This document shows positions 11,551 through 22,067 of a stretch of DNA of 64,000 bases, piece after piece. Where the stretch lies: positions 4,180,501 to 4,244,500 of the forward strand of contig CM075768.1 of assembly GCA_037974665.1 (NCBI GenBank), in the 5' to 3' direction. The position numbers and the translations under genes are program-made. Every line of letters starts with the position of its first letter. Position 1 is the stretch's first letter. A model generated the notes under the pieces. The model was not told where the DNA came from, searched no databases, and saw only the letters and a list, made by a program, of their open reading frames with translations. This DNA is from Ehretia macrophylla (Eukaryota; Streptophyta; Magnoliopsida; Boraginales; Ehretiaceae).

Positions 11551-14259
11551 TGTGATACCCCGAACCCGGCATGCATTTAATAGCATTTGACTGCATTTAA
11601 TTAAGTGGTTAATTAGTAAAATCATCCATTTTGCACTATTTTGATATATCTTTTAAAAATATTCGAATAATTTTTATATTGATTAATTTAAAATATTATT
11701 ACCTATTTTTATTATTTATAGTAATTGGATTTATTTTCTTGTATTTAATTAAGTGTCATCTTAAATGTTGGTATCTAATTGTATATGATTAGGTGTTTAT
11801 ATTAACTTGTTCATTCATATCTTAGCATTATTTTCATAATTCTTCAAAATATTTTAGAAATAGTTAAATTAATTATTTTTAAATGAATATTGATTATTTT
11901 GATTGTTTTGATTATTTTAATAATCAGTTTTATTTTCTTGCATTTAATTACTCAGTTTTCAATTAAATAAGAAAAGTAACTCAGAGCTGGAGTGAATTTT
12001 TAACTAAGTTACTTTTCAAAAATTATATTTTTAAGAAATTGTTTATCTTTCTAATAGTGATCGTTTATTGACCGTTTGATCGAAGCGCATAAAAAACGAG
12101 AGTTAGAGAAATATTTTTCGAATTTAATGAATAGTATTTTTAGCTTAATTGAGTTGCTTTTTAGTTGTTTTTCATCTAAATTGCATTGTTTTAACTAGAA
12201 ATAGAATAAATGCCATCAAAATAGCTTATTTGACCATGTTAAATTAGGATTTTGACTTTGCTAAATGACCATTTTGCCCTTGTCACCTTATAAAACAAAA
12301 ATAAGCCAAAATTCTCATCAAAACAAAAGCCAAAATGCCCATTTTGGCCCCCCCATGGCCGAAGCTCCCAAAGAAGAAAAAAAAGATTTTGCTTCCATTT
12401 TTCTTGTGCAATCTTGCGTGGAATTGGACGAGGATCGTGGCTAGGGTTCTTGCGGGTCTTCCTCGTCAATCTCTGTGAGGGTTTTCACGTTTTTGTGCAT
12501 TTTTATTCGAATTTGATTTTTGATTCAATTTCTTAGATTTGATATTTAATGCGTTATAATGCCTGAAATTGCTTGGAATTGTCTCTTTAGGGATCGTAGA
12601 GCATTGCTTGTTAGTTATTTAGCAATTTTTATGGCTGAAATTGCGTATTTGAATTAGGGAAGATATGAATAGTAAAAATGAATAGTAAAACCCTAGAATT
12701 TTGGATTTTTGATCCGAATCGCGTTTTCTTGATTTGATTAGGTGCCATTAATGTTAGAAAGATAAAATGTGCAATAAAAACGAACCGGCCTTTGTTAAAA
12801 TTGGCAATTAGACAAAGAAACGTAAAGGGGCTGTTTGACCAAGAGTTGACAGTGCTCGAATTGAGTTGGGGGTTTTGCTATTGAGGGCATGGAAGCACTT
12901 TTGGCACTGTTGTGGCATTGATTGAGCAACCGGTTAGCATAGTTGTAGTTCAAACGCAGTAGGTGGACTTTCACGCTTAGGGTGAGAAAGTGAAGTTTCG
13001 TGACATAGAAACGTGTCTGATAGTGCCTAAGTGAATGTAGTGAAATCGGTTTCCTAATCCCGTAGCTCGTTTGCTCGTAATTTCCTTTGGAAGTTAGAGA
13101 TTGAATAGTGATATTTGTCGTTTTCGTGTTTGAACTGCTATTACTTGTTTAGTTGATGTTATTGTTGATGTTAATGATAATCATGCTTGAAAGGTTAATT
13201 GAATGCTATTATTGATTGTAAATGCTTGGTATCTCATATATCGCCACAAATCTGTACTTTTGTGTTATTGCTCGTTTATTGCTTGTATCTCGTATTGCAT
13301 TACATATTGTCAAGCGCGTGAGTGATGGGCCTCTCTGGGCAGTCTCGGGCTGCTAGGGTTGGTTTGCTCTAGCTCTGTGTCCTATTCCCATTCTCGCTAG
13401 GGATGCCGCCCTGGGTGATTTAGGTCGTAGATGTGTCGGGGTACATCCGGAGTACACCCAGTGGAAGTTATAAGGTGGTTGCGCGCTTATTGTCATCGTT
13501 GTCAACATCAAGCTCGAGATTGATGTATTGCTTGTGAAATGGTCCATTGCTCGTATGAGTGAACCATAGCCTTCAAAGTGTGGTATAACTTTGATGAGTT
13601 GTTTTAATGCTTTCTTTAATTGTTTATTGTATTGTTGTTTATATTGATTGTTGTTCTTATTGGATATATGGTTTAACTGTCTTATTTGCATTGCACGATC
13701 TTCTTTCTCTCTACCTCGATATATGTTTTGCCCTCACTGAGTATACGTGTTGTGTATACTCACTCTTCACCACCACATTTCAGGAAATACCATATTAGCT
13801 GGAAAGTTCGTGATTATGTAATATATCGTGCTTGAAGAGTTGCCTTGCGTGCTATGTGGCTTGAGTTGTCAAAGATGTAAAGATTTTACTTTCATGAGAT
13901 GTATATAATCAATGTGTAAAGAAAAGTCAGTTAAGTTTTATGTATAGATTAATAAGATCTGGATTCAATGCATGTTTGTAATGTCTAAAGGAAAGAGTTA
14001 GAATAGTCTGGGTACTTGGAAATGTATATATACTTGTTGTGTTTAATTGTTGAGAACCGAGGCTCGGATGGCCTTGAGGAATTGTGAATGGTTGGACACG
14101 GTACTGGTCCACTTATATGCTGTCGTAGGTTTGCATTTTGCCTAGAAATAGGGGAGACTCCGTCCGTTTTTCCCTAAATTTTATGCCCGGGTTTGGAATT
14201 GGGTTGCGATTAGATTGATTAATAGAACTTCCGGTCTCGAGAGGGATCGGGGTGTTACA
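11551..14259 (+). mobile_element. Solo LTR C1 (family C)
   Basis: 2709 bp from TGTGATACCC to GGTGTTACA, flanked by acacc (11546-11550 and 14260-14264). It is related to the C element LTRs but clearly diverged. A solo LTR forms by recombination between the two LTRs of an element, deleting the interior. TATAAAA is at 12289-12295, with a leader containing CCATGGCCGAAGC near 12353. Confidence 0.95.
12475..13783 (+). other. Intron-like segment of C1
   Basis: Starts CTCT|GTGAGG and ends TTTCAG|G; 1309 nt. A perfect 8-bp hairpin, GAGTATAC (13739-13746)/GTATACTC (13754-13761) with a 7-nt loop, lies 22 nt before the acceptor. The intronic module GGTCGTAG, then GTAC-ATCCGGA-GTAC, lies at 13423-13455. 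Confidence 0.5.
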
Positions 14260-14957
14260 ACACCAACTAGTGTACCCTTTATTGAATGGTCATTATAGTT
14301 TATGTGATGATAGTATTATTGATGTTATTATGTGTTTACTTGCTCAAAGGATCATTTTCCAAGGAGTATAATGAACACTGTTAGAGATCTATTGGATCTT
14401 CACTAGGCTTATTTTATATAAGCTCACTCTCTATTATTGTATACTTACAGGTGTACTTGAGCAGGATTACGGGTACGTGCTTCCTGAAGAGGAAAATGTG
14501 CCTTACGTGGATGAGTCTTATGTTCCGGAGTCTTATCCTTGATGTTGTATTGTTTTATTATCTCGTATATTAACTTAGTTGACTTTTATATGCTTTGTAG
14601 TTCATGATGTAAAAGATGTTGAAAAGATGATGTTCTAAATGAAGCTAACTTAGTAGTCTTTCTTTTGTCTATGATTAGGTTGCTAGGTTGGTTTCAACAT
14701 ATTTTGCAATGTATATTAAAGTTCATGTATTATGTTGGAACGGAGGCGTATAACAAAGAATGATTATTGTATAATATGGTTATGTTGTATGTTGTTATGT
14801 AATTGAGAAGTTGTTTGTTGTATGGTTTATGGAGTTTGATATATGATGTTCCAATGAGGTTGGTTTAGAGCCTCGGTATCCTATTTATTGTCGTTATACT
14901 GTCGAATTTCTGTTGCATCCTGACTAATTATAGGAGGGGTCGAGTTGGGGCGTGACA
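14260..14957 (+). repeat. B 5' LTR, second part
   Basis: Resumes after C1 and ends GGGGCGTGACA. It carries the acceptor hairpin, the acceptor at 14450 and the tail reading frame at 14462-14542. Confidence 0.9.
14462..14542 (+). other. Tyr/Pro/acidic short reading frame in the B LTR
   Basis: The 27 codons start QDYGYV, continue through an EEE run and YVDES, and end in ESYP-stop. The 3' LTR copy is 28616-28696, and G LTRs carry a relative (35693-35776) with GYVPQE, YVEES and ESYP-stop. There is no in-frame ATG. Confidence 0.35.
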
Positions 14958-14963
14958 TTTAAG

Positions 14964-14975
14964 TGGTATCAGAGC
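14964..14975 (+). promoter_or_regulatory. B primer-binding site (initiator tRNA-Met)
   Basis: TGGTATCAGAGC six bases after the 5' LTR. The following leader to 15227 is AT-rich and non-coding, with reiterated TTATGTGAT words. Confidence 0.95.
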
Positions 14976-15227
14976 GCATGTTAGTTGTCAGCCGGGGTAT
15001 TCTCGGAACGTGGGTAATGGTCTTAGCATGAAAGTATGTATGAAAAGAAAGAAAAGTGAACTATGTATTAATATGATTAAATGATTAAGTGATTATATAA
15101 TTTAGTGCTTATGTGATTATGTGATCAATTTGTTTATGTGTTTTATATGAGTTTGTTGTTTATGTGCTAATGGTTGTTTATAACCTGTTTACGTGCTATA
15201 ACCTGTGCTAACTCTTTGATTAGTAGA

Positions 15228-16506
15228 ATGGCCAGTAGACCAAGGACCAGAGGTAGGCCCGAACTAGTAGATGAGACTTTTGGTAATGCAGCACCGGGCC
15301 GTGATAGGGGTGATGATCGGTTGGGGGCAGCAATGGATAGGATTGCGGAGTTAATGGCCGAACAGGCCCAGGTGAGAGTAGGGCAGGCTGCCCAGACTCA
15401 GGCTTGGCAGGCTCAGTTGTTGAATGTGCAGGGTAGAAACCACAAGCGTGGTACCCTGAAAGAGTTCTTAGGGTATCATCCACCTAGATTTCAGAGGGAA
15501 CCCGATGATCGGAAGGCTGAAGCATGGATTAGTAAGGTGGAGAAGATTTATGATCCTCTTGATTATACCGATGAGCAGAAGGTCTCCTTTGCCGTGTACT
15601 TGCTGGATGATGAGGTAGAAGAATGGTGGTGCACGGTGAGAACTAGTTAGGCGACTCAGGGTATTCCGTATGTTTGGGGTACCTTTTTGTTGGCTTTCCG
15701 GGCAAAGTATGTCCCGAGGATCGCGAGGGAGCGGAGAGAGGCTGAGTTTCTATCTCTGATTCAGGGGGATGCCTCAGTGGCTCAGTATGAGGCCACCTTT
15801 ACTCGATTGTCCCGGTATGCACCAGAGTATGTGGCTGATGAGGAGTGGAGGACTCGTAGATTTATGTTGGGGTTGAGGCCCGAGATTCAGGATGCGATGG
15901 CTCTGAATCGGTATGATATATTCATTGAGGCCTTTGAGGCAGCTTCTAGGTTAGAAAAGAGGAAGGGGGATCAGCTTGTGTCTAGTCAGCCTAGTAAGAG
16001 GCCGTATCAGCCGCAGTTTCAGCAGGGCATGTATAGGCTTCCCGTACAGCAGGTTGTGTACAGACCATCAGCTCAGCAAGGTTCTTTTAGGCCACAGGGG
16101 CAGCAGAGTTATTATCGGCCTCAGTTTCAGCAGGGGTCATATCAGGTTCAGTCCCAGTTTAGGTCAGCCTAGTCTCAGGGTCAATACAGGCCTAGTTTGG
16201 TAAGGCCTTAGCAACAGGTTGGTTCAGCTGTTTCTTCAGTTTCTGGTTCTTCCTGGGGCAGTGTTAGTGCATCATCACCGTAGTGTACACACTGCAATCG
16301 CACGGGGCATGTGAAGACCGATTGCAGAGGGAAGACAGGGACGTGTTTAGGGTGCGGCAGTAATCAGCATAGGGCAAGGGATTGGCCTAGATATTTCTTG
16401 GACTGAGGGTCGGACAGCGACTCAGGGTTATCAGGGCCGACCTGCGGCTAGTGCATCTCAGCAGCAGCGGGTCTAGGCTCGGGCCTACGCAGTTGACTTA
16501 GAGGAG
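15228..16506 (+). pseudogene. B gag (pseudogene)
   Basis: I prefer the start ATG at 15228 (MASRPRTRGRPE) over an upstream ATG because it matches the basic N-termini of the F and E gags. The capsid-like core follows (LKEFLGYHPPRFQRE, then FTRLSRYAPEYV, then RFMLGLRPEIQ). The C-terminal part has an imperfect Q-rich repeat of about 12 residues (FQQGMYR, AQQGSFRPQ, FQQGSYQ; about 16010-16160). The first zinc knuckle is intact (CTHC-x4-H-x4-C, about 16285-16330); the second has lost its last cysteine (C to W). Stops occur at 15648, 16170, 16209, 16282 and 16471, mainly TAG for Q or W. Confidence 0.85.
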
Positions 16507-16942
16507 ATGCCTGAGGAGACTACAGTTGTGGAAGGTAACTTCCTTATACTTGATCAACTTGTTAAAGTGTTGATTGATTCTGGTGCTACGCATTCTTTCA
16601 TTACTCCAGCTTGTGTGCAACGTGTTAATATGCAACCTAAAAGATTGCCTTATGTGGTTGAGATTAGTACCTCTTTGACTGATAAGTATGTTACTGGCTT
16701 AGTATGTAAGGATTGTATAATACATGTTCAGGGGCATAGTTTTCCTTCGGACCTTATCTTATTTCCTATCTGGGGGTATGATGTTATCTTGGGTATGGAT
16801 TGGCTTTCTAAGATGATGCCCAGTTGAACTGTAGAACAAAGGTAGTATAGTTTCGTTTGCCAGATCAGCCAGTAGTTGAGGTAGTAGGGACCGGGGTGCA
16901 AAGACGAGTTTTGAGATCTCAGCAACTAAAGCTGTTAAGTTT
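16507..16942 (+). pseudogene. B aspartic protease (pseudogene)
   Basis: Contains VLIDSGATHSFITP with the catalytic D-S-G and the conserved ILGMDWLS near 16785-16810. A frameshift directly after this motif leads to a premature stop at 16825. The remaining linker to RT is recognisable in another frame ([10 protein letters not shown], then a stop at 16938). In its family it matures the polyprotein; here it is disconnected from RT. Confidence 0.85.
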
Positions 16943-18271
16943 GTGAGTAAGGGGTGTTCGGGTTATCTAGCTTATTTGATCAACAAGCCATCTGATAAGT
17001 TACAGTTGGAGGAAGTCCCTATTATTCGGGAATATCCCAATGTATTTCCCGAGGAGTTGCCAGGGTTACCGCCAGAGAGAGATGTAGAGTTTGTGATCAA
17101 TCTTGTTCCCGGTACTCAACCTATTTCTAAATCAGCATACCAGATGGCACCAGCTGAGTTGAAGGAGTTGAAAACTCAGTTGCAGGAGTTATCAGAGAAG
17201 AGATTTATTCAGCAGAGTTCTTCACCTTGGGGAGCTCCTGTTTTATTTGTGAAGAAGAAGGATAGTACCTTGAGATTGTGTATTGATTACCGTGGTTTGA
17301 ATCAGGTGACCATCAAGAATAAATATCATTTGCCACTGATTGACGAGTTGTTTGATCAACATCAGGGAGCCAGAGTCTACTTTAAATTTGATTTGAGGCA
17401 GGGGTATTATCAGCTTCGGATTCGTACGGAGGATGTTCTGAAGTTTGCCTTCAGGACTCGGTACGGGCATTATGAGTTTGTTGTTATGCCCTTTGGATTA
17501 ACTAATGCACCGGCAGCATTCATGGATCTTATGCATTGGGTTTTTCAGCCATATTTAGACCAGTTCGTGGTTATCTTTATTGATGATATCTTGGTCTATT
17601 CTAAATCTGAATCGGAGCACGAGCAACATCTACGGCTTGTCTTACAGAAGCTGCAAGAGCATCAGTTGTTTGCCAAGTTCAGCAAATGTGAATTTTGGCT
17701 GCAACGCTTATCTTTTCTTGGCCATGTGATTACACAGAGTGGTATATCTGTAGATCCCACTAAGATTGAGGTAGTGATGTCTTGGAAACGACCAGAGAAT
17801 ATTTCTGAGTTCCGTAGCTTTCTTGGCTTGGCAGGTTATTACCGTAGGTTTGTAAAGGACTTCTCGAAGATTGCTGGGCCACTTTCTAAGTTGACTCAGA
17901 AACGGACTATCTTTGCTTGGGATGAGAAGTGTGAGAGTGGGTTTCAGGAGTTGAAAAAGAGGTTGACTACCGCTCCAGTACTTGCTCTACAAGAGGGGAC
18001 CGATAATATGGTCATTTACAGCGATGCATCCAAGGAGGGCTTGGGATGTGTTCTTATGCAGGATGGCCGAGTTATTGCTTATGCTTCCAGGAAGTTTAAG
18101 CCTTATGAGGTGAATTATCCCACACATGATCTTGAGTTGGCAGCAGTTGTCTTCGCACTAAAGAAGTGGCGACATTATCTATGGGGCAGTAAGTTCGAGA
18201 TTTTCACTAATCATAAGGGTCTGAAGTACTTGTTCTCACATAAGGAGTTGAATATGCGACAGCGGAGGTAG
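16943..18271 (+). pseudogene. B reverse transcriptase-RNase H, 442-codon open frame
   Basis: This is the longest open frame in the window. Residues ~1-60 are the RT lead-in ([13 protein letters not shown]). The palm has [11 protein letters not shown] near residue 150 and [13 protein letters not shown] near 212 with both catalytic aspartates. The thumb/connection has FLGHVITQ and [15 protein letters not shown]. RNase H keeps YSDAS and DLELAA, but its TDHK motif reads TNHK (residue ~423), a D-to-N change at a catalytic position. The frame ends at a TAG where relatives have W (QRRW). It looks like a pol that stayed open by chance or by recent age; without its own protease and integrase it is not autonomous. 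Confidence 0.85.
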
Positions 18272-19446
18272 ATGGAACTTCCTGGGGATTATAATTGTTC
18301 TATCAATTATTTGCCTGGCAAGGCAAATGTTGTAGCAGATGCTCTCAGCTAGAAGGCGAGTTTCTCTTGTTTAGCTATCAAGAAATGGGTGATTATTGAG
18401 GAATTCACTTATTGGAGACCGGAGTTGACTCAGGTTGGGGTGATGTGTTCACATCTCCGTATTCAGTGTTTATTATTGTCTCAGATCAGAGAAGCTCAGC
18501 AACTTGATGTTAAACTTCAGAAGATCAAGGATCAGATGGCAGATGATCAGTCTGACTTTAAACTGCATGAGGACGATATTCTTCGGTTTCGAAACAGGGT
18601 TTGTGTTCCCGATGAACCAGGTTTGAGGCGAGGTATTCTGGAGGAGGCTCATAATTCTAAGTACACCATTCATCCTGGTGGAACCAAGATGTATCAGGAT
18701 TTGAAGCAACACTATTGGTGGAATAACAAGAAGAGGGAGGGTGCTCAGTTTGTATCTAGATGTTTGACTTGTCAGAGGGTAAAAGCCGAGCATCAACGAC
18801 CTGCAGGATTACTTCAGCCGTTGGCAATACCAGAGTGGAAGTGGGAGCATATTACGATGGATTTCGTCACTGGTTTGCCAAGAACACCGAGGGGTAATAA
18901 TGCAGTTTGGGTTGTCGTGGATCGTTTGATGAAGACAGCTCATTTTATTTCAATGAGGATGAGAGATAAGGTTACAAAGTTGACGGGTCTTTATTTGGAT
19001 TAGATTGTTAGACTTCACAGGATTCCATCTAGTATTGTCTCAGATCGAGATCCTCAATTTACTTCTCGTTTGTGGGAGAAACTTTAGGAGACTTTGGGTA
19101 CTCAGCTGAATTTCAGTACAGCGTATCATCCACAGACCGACAGTCAGTCTGAGCGGACTATTCAGATTCTGGAAGATATGCTTAGGGCTTGTGTTCTGGA
19201 CTTCGGGAAGAACTGGGAGAAACATCTACTACTTGCCGAATTTGCCTATAACAATAGTTATCAAGCTACTATTGGGATGACACCTTTTGCAGCTTTTTAC
19301 GGTCGTAAGTGCCATTCACCTTTATATTGGGACGAGGTAGGGGAGATGAAGACTATTGATCCGACTATAATGCCAGAGCCGTTACAGCTTCGTGAGAATC
19401 TGACTTATGACGAGCATCCGATTTGTATTCTTGATCAGATGGAACG
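18272..19446 (+). pseudogene. B integrase (pseudogene, GPY/F module deleted in frame)
   Basis: The RNase H tail ([14 protein letters not shown]) is followed by the integrase zinc module: AHNS, IHPG and CLTC carry the H, H, C, C ligands. The DDE core has TMDFVTGLP, SDRDPQF and LEDMLRAC. Stops occur at 18269, 18349, 19001 and 19087. After KTIDPTIMPE the frame jumps straight to EPLQLRENL, so roughly 100 residues covering the GPY/F-type module are missing. The joint sits on ccagag (19373-19378), a word present at both expected ends. Element C interrupts the gene at 19446, and the last codons resume at 26506. Confidence 0.85.
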
Positions 19447-20027
19447 TGTGATACCCCGAACCCGGCATGCATTTAATGGCATTTAATTGCATTTAATTAA
19501 GTGTCATCTTAAATGTTAGCATTGAATTTCGTGTTTATTTTTAGTTAAACATTTATTTCTAGCATTATTTTCATATTTCTTTTAGAAGTAATTAAATAAT
19601 ACTTGAGTTAATTATTTTAACGGAGTATCAACTACTTTTCATATTTATGTTACTTGGTTTTATTTTCTTGTACCTTAATGCTCGGTTTTCAATTAAATGA
19701 AAAAGTAGCTCCGAGCCGGAGTGAATTTTCAACTATGTTGCTTTTCAAAAAATTATATTTTTCTTATATTCCATAATATTTAGGTGTTATTCGTTCTTCA
19801 TCGTTTTGTGCATAGCATTTTGAGAGCGATAGTTAGGAAATGATTTCTAGTCCTCAACAAATAGTGAAAATTAGTATTTAGTGTTTTAATTTTAGTATTC
19901 TAGTTGTTGTTGGCTAGAATTATATTTGTGTTAGTTGATTTAAGTTTAAAATGCATAAAATGAATTAGTTTGACCAAGTTTAGTTAGCTTTGACTAATCC
20001 TTGACCTTTTACCTTTTGTTGTCACCT

Positions 20028-20034
20028 TATAAAT
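20028..20034 (+). promoter_or_regulatory. C 5' LTR TATA box
   Basis: TATAAAT in the context GTCACCTTATAAATGC. The same context recurs at 24494-24500 in the 3' LTR and as CACCTTATAAAA at 12289 in C1. It probably fixes the RNA start about 30 nt downstream. Confidence 0.65.
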
Positions 20035-20214
20035 GCATATTTTAAGCAAAACCAAAAGCTCAAAGCTGAAAAAAATAGGCCAAGGGCCGAAAATTCAAGG
20101 GAAAAAGAAGAAAAAAAGATTTCAGCTTCAAATCTTCAAATCTTCGCGAGAGCTTGCACGGGGTTGTTTCCGAGACTTCCAACGTGGATTTCCTAGCATC
20201 TAGTAGTGTCTAAG

Positions 20215-21542
20215 GTGAGGGTTGCATCATTATTTGCGCATTTGAAATTATTGTATTTAAACTTTAATTTTTGTGATTTAGCCGTAGGATGTTATTTTAT
20301 CCATTTTGTTGCTTAAAGAATGTTCCTTGATGATGCTAGAACATGTATTTATAGCTTTTTAGCATTTTCTACGGTTAAATATAGCAATTGTAATTTAAAA
20401 TGTAAATGGAATAGTAAAATATGAATAGTAAACCCTTGTTTCGTACAAGTTGCTCCGTTATGCATTCTGTTGATGTGGAAAGATGCTAGTTATGTTAGAA
20501 TGCTTAAATGTATGGTTTAATTGGATTGTGCAATGAAAAAACGGAGAAAAGTGGCTTGGTACATGTTGGGGTCGTTCCGGTCGAGTTTGGCATTTTATCG
20601 TTTTGCATGAAGGCATTGTCGTAGTATGTCATGGAAGCACTTTAGGTGCAGTAATGACATTGGTTGAGTGATCGGTTGAGGTAGCTGTAGTTCAAACGAG
20701 CAAAGGGGAAAATCGGGGCTTTGCGGGAATTCTAGGGTAAAGTAGGGTTTCGTGGTCTTTAGACGTGCCTTATGGGTTCCTAGAATGAGTGGTGAAGTTG
20801 GTTTCCAAAACTCGTAGCTCGTTTGGAAGTAGTAGCATTGAGAAAGTTGAGGTTATTTAGTGTTTTAGTTGATTTTTATAATGCTTGCTTATATAATGCT
20901 TATTGTGGATTATTATGCTCGTTATACTTGATCATGATTGAATTGTATATCAATTGTTGATAATGCTTGTTAGTGTTGTACTTGTTATTTTATTGATTGT
21001 AAATGCTTATTGTATCGCATGTTGATACTAATCTGCACTTCAGTGCCTTGCTCGATTATCGTTATATTCTTCGTATTGCATTGCATTGTGTCAGGCGCGT
21101 GAGTGACGGGCCTCTCTGGGTAGTCTCGGGCTGCCAGGGTTGGTTGCTCTAGCTCCATGTCCTATTCCCGTTCTTGCTTGGGTTGCCGCCCAGGGAGTTT
21201 TGGGTCGTAGAATTAATAGAGTATGTCCAGAGTACTCTAACGGAAGTTATAAGGTGGGTGAGCCGGCGTGTCATCGTTAAAGTCATCGAAATCATGATCG
21301 GTACATTACTCGTTCGAGTGAACCGAAGCCTTCAAAGTGTGGTATAGCTTTGAATGGTTGTGTTAATGCTTTCTTTGATTGTTTATTGTATTGTCATTTA
21401 TATTGAATGCTTTCTTATTGATTATATTGCTTGATTGTACCTATTTGCATTGCATGATTTTCTTTCTCTCCACCTCGATAACTGTCTCGCCCTCACTGAG
21501 TATACGTGTTGTGTATACTCACTCCTCACCACCACATTTCAG
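20215..21542 (+). other. Intron-like segment of the C 5' LTR
   Basis: Starts TAAG|GTGAGG, an excellent plant donor, and ends TTTCAG|G; 1328 nt. The hairpin GAGTATAC/GTATACTC is at 21498-21520. An upstream intronic module has GGGTCGTAG (21202-21210) and a stem AGAGTA (21218-21223)/TACTCT (21233-21238). Confidence 0.5.
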
Positions 21543-22055
21543 GGAATGGCCATGTTAGCTGGAAAGTTCGTGGTTACGTGAAAGATCGTGCTTGAAGAGT
21601 TGTCTTGCGTGTTATGTGGCTGAGTTGTAGAAAGATGCAAAGATGTATGTTTTCATGTAATGTATGTATTTAGTGTTAAAAGTTATGTAATTAACTTAAC
21701 TAGGTTTATTAGAATGGTATGATAGCCTATTTTATGCAATAGGTTAGTGTAATTCAATTGCCAAGCATGAATGTACTTGTCAAAGATGAGAAGAGATAGG
21801 TTAGCTTTTAAACTGGAAATGTATATTTACTTGTGTTCGCTTGTTGAGAACCAAGACTCAGATGACCTTGAGGTGTTTGTATGGTTGGACACAGTGCTGG
21901 TCCACTTATATGCTATTGCAGGTTTTGCATTTTGCCTAGAAACAGGGGAAACTCCGTCCGTCTTTCCCTAAATTTTATGCCCGGGTTTGGAATTGGGTTG
22001 TGATTAGATTGATAGATAGAACTTCCGGTCTTGAGAGGGATCGGGGTGTTACAGG

Positions 22056-22067
22056 TGGTATCAGAGC
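22056..22067 (+). promoter_or_regulatory. C primer-binding site (initiator tRNA-Met)
   Basis: TGGTATCAGAGC, only two bases after the LTR end, against five or six in the other elements. Confidence 0.95.

Larger units (their letters stand above)
10619..14450 (+). other. Intron-like segment of the B 5' LTR (with C1 nested inside)
   Basis: Starts AAAG|GTGAGA and ends CTTACAG|G. It is 3832 nt, or 1118 nt once C1 and one duplication copy are removed. A hairpin GCTTAT (14407-14412)/ATAAGC (14418-14423) precedes the acceptor, inside the frame CACTRGG...CTCAC. The segment after the acceptor is 507 nt, the same as in the 3' LTR. Confidence 0.5.
19447..22053 (+). repeat. C 5' LTR
   Basis: TGTGATACCC to GGTGTTACA. 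TATAAAT is at 20028-20034 and a leader with GGGCCGAAAATTC plus a GA-rich tract near 20090-20125. The intron-like segment is 20215-21542. The parts are 768 + 1328 + 511 nt. Confidence 0.93.
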
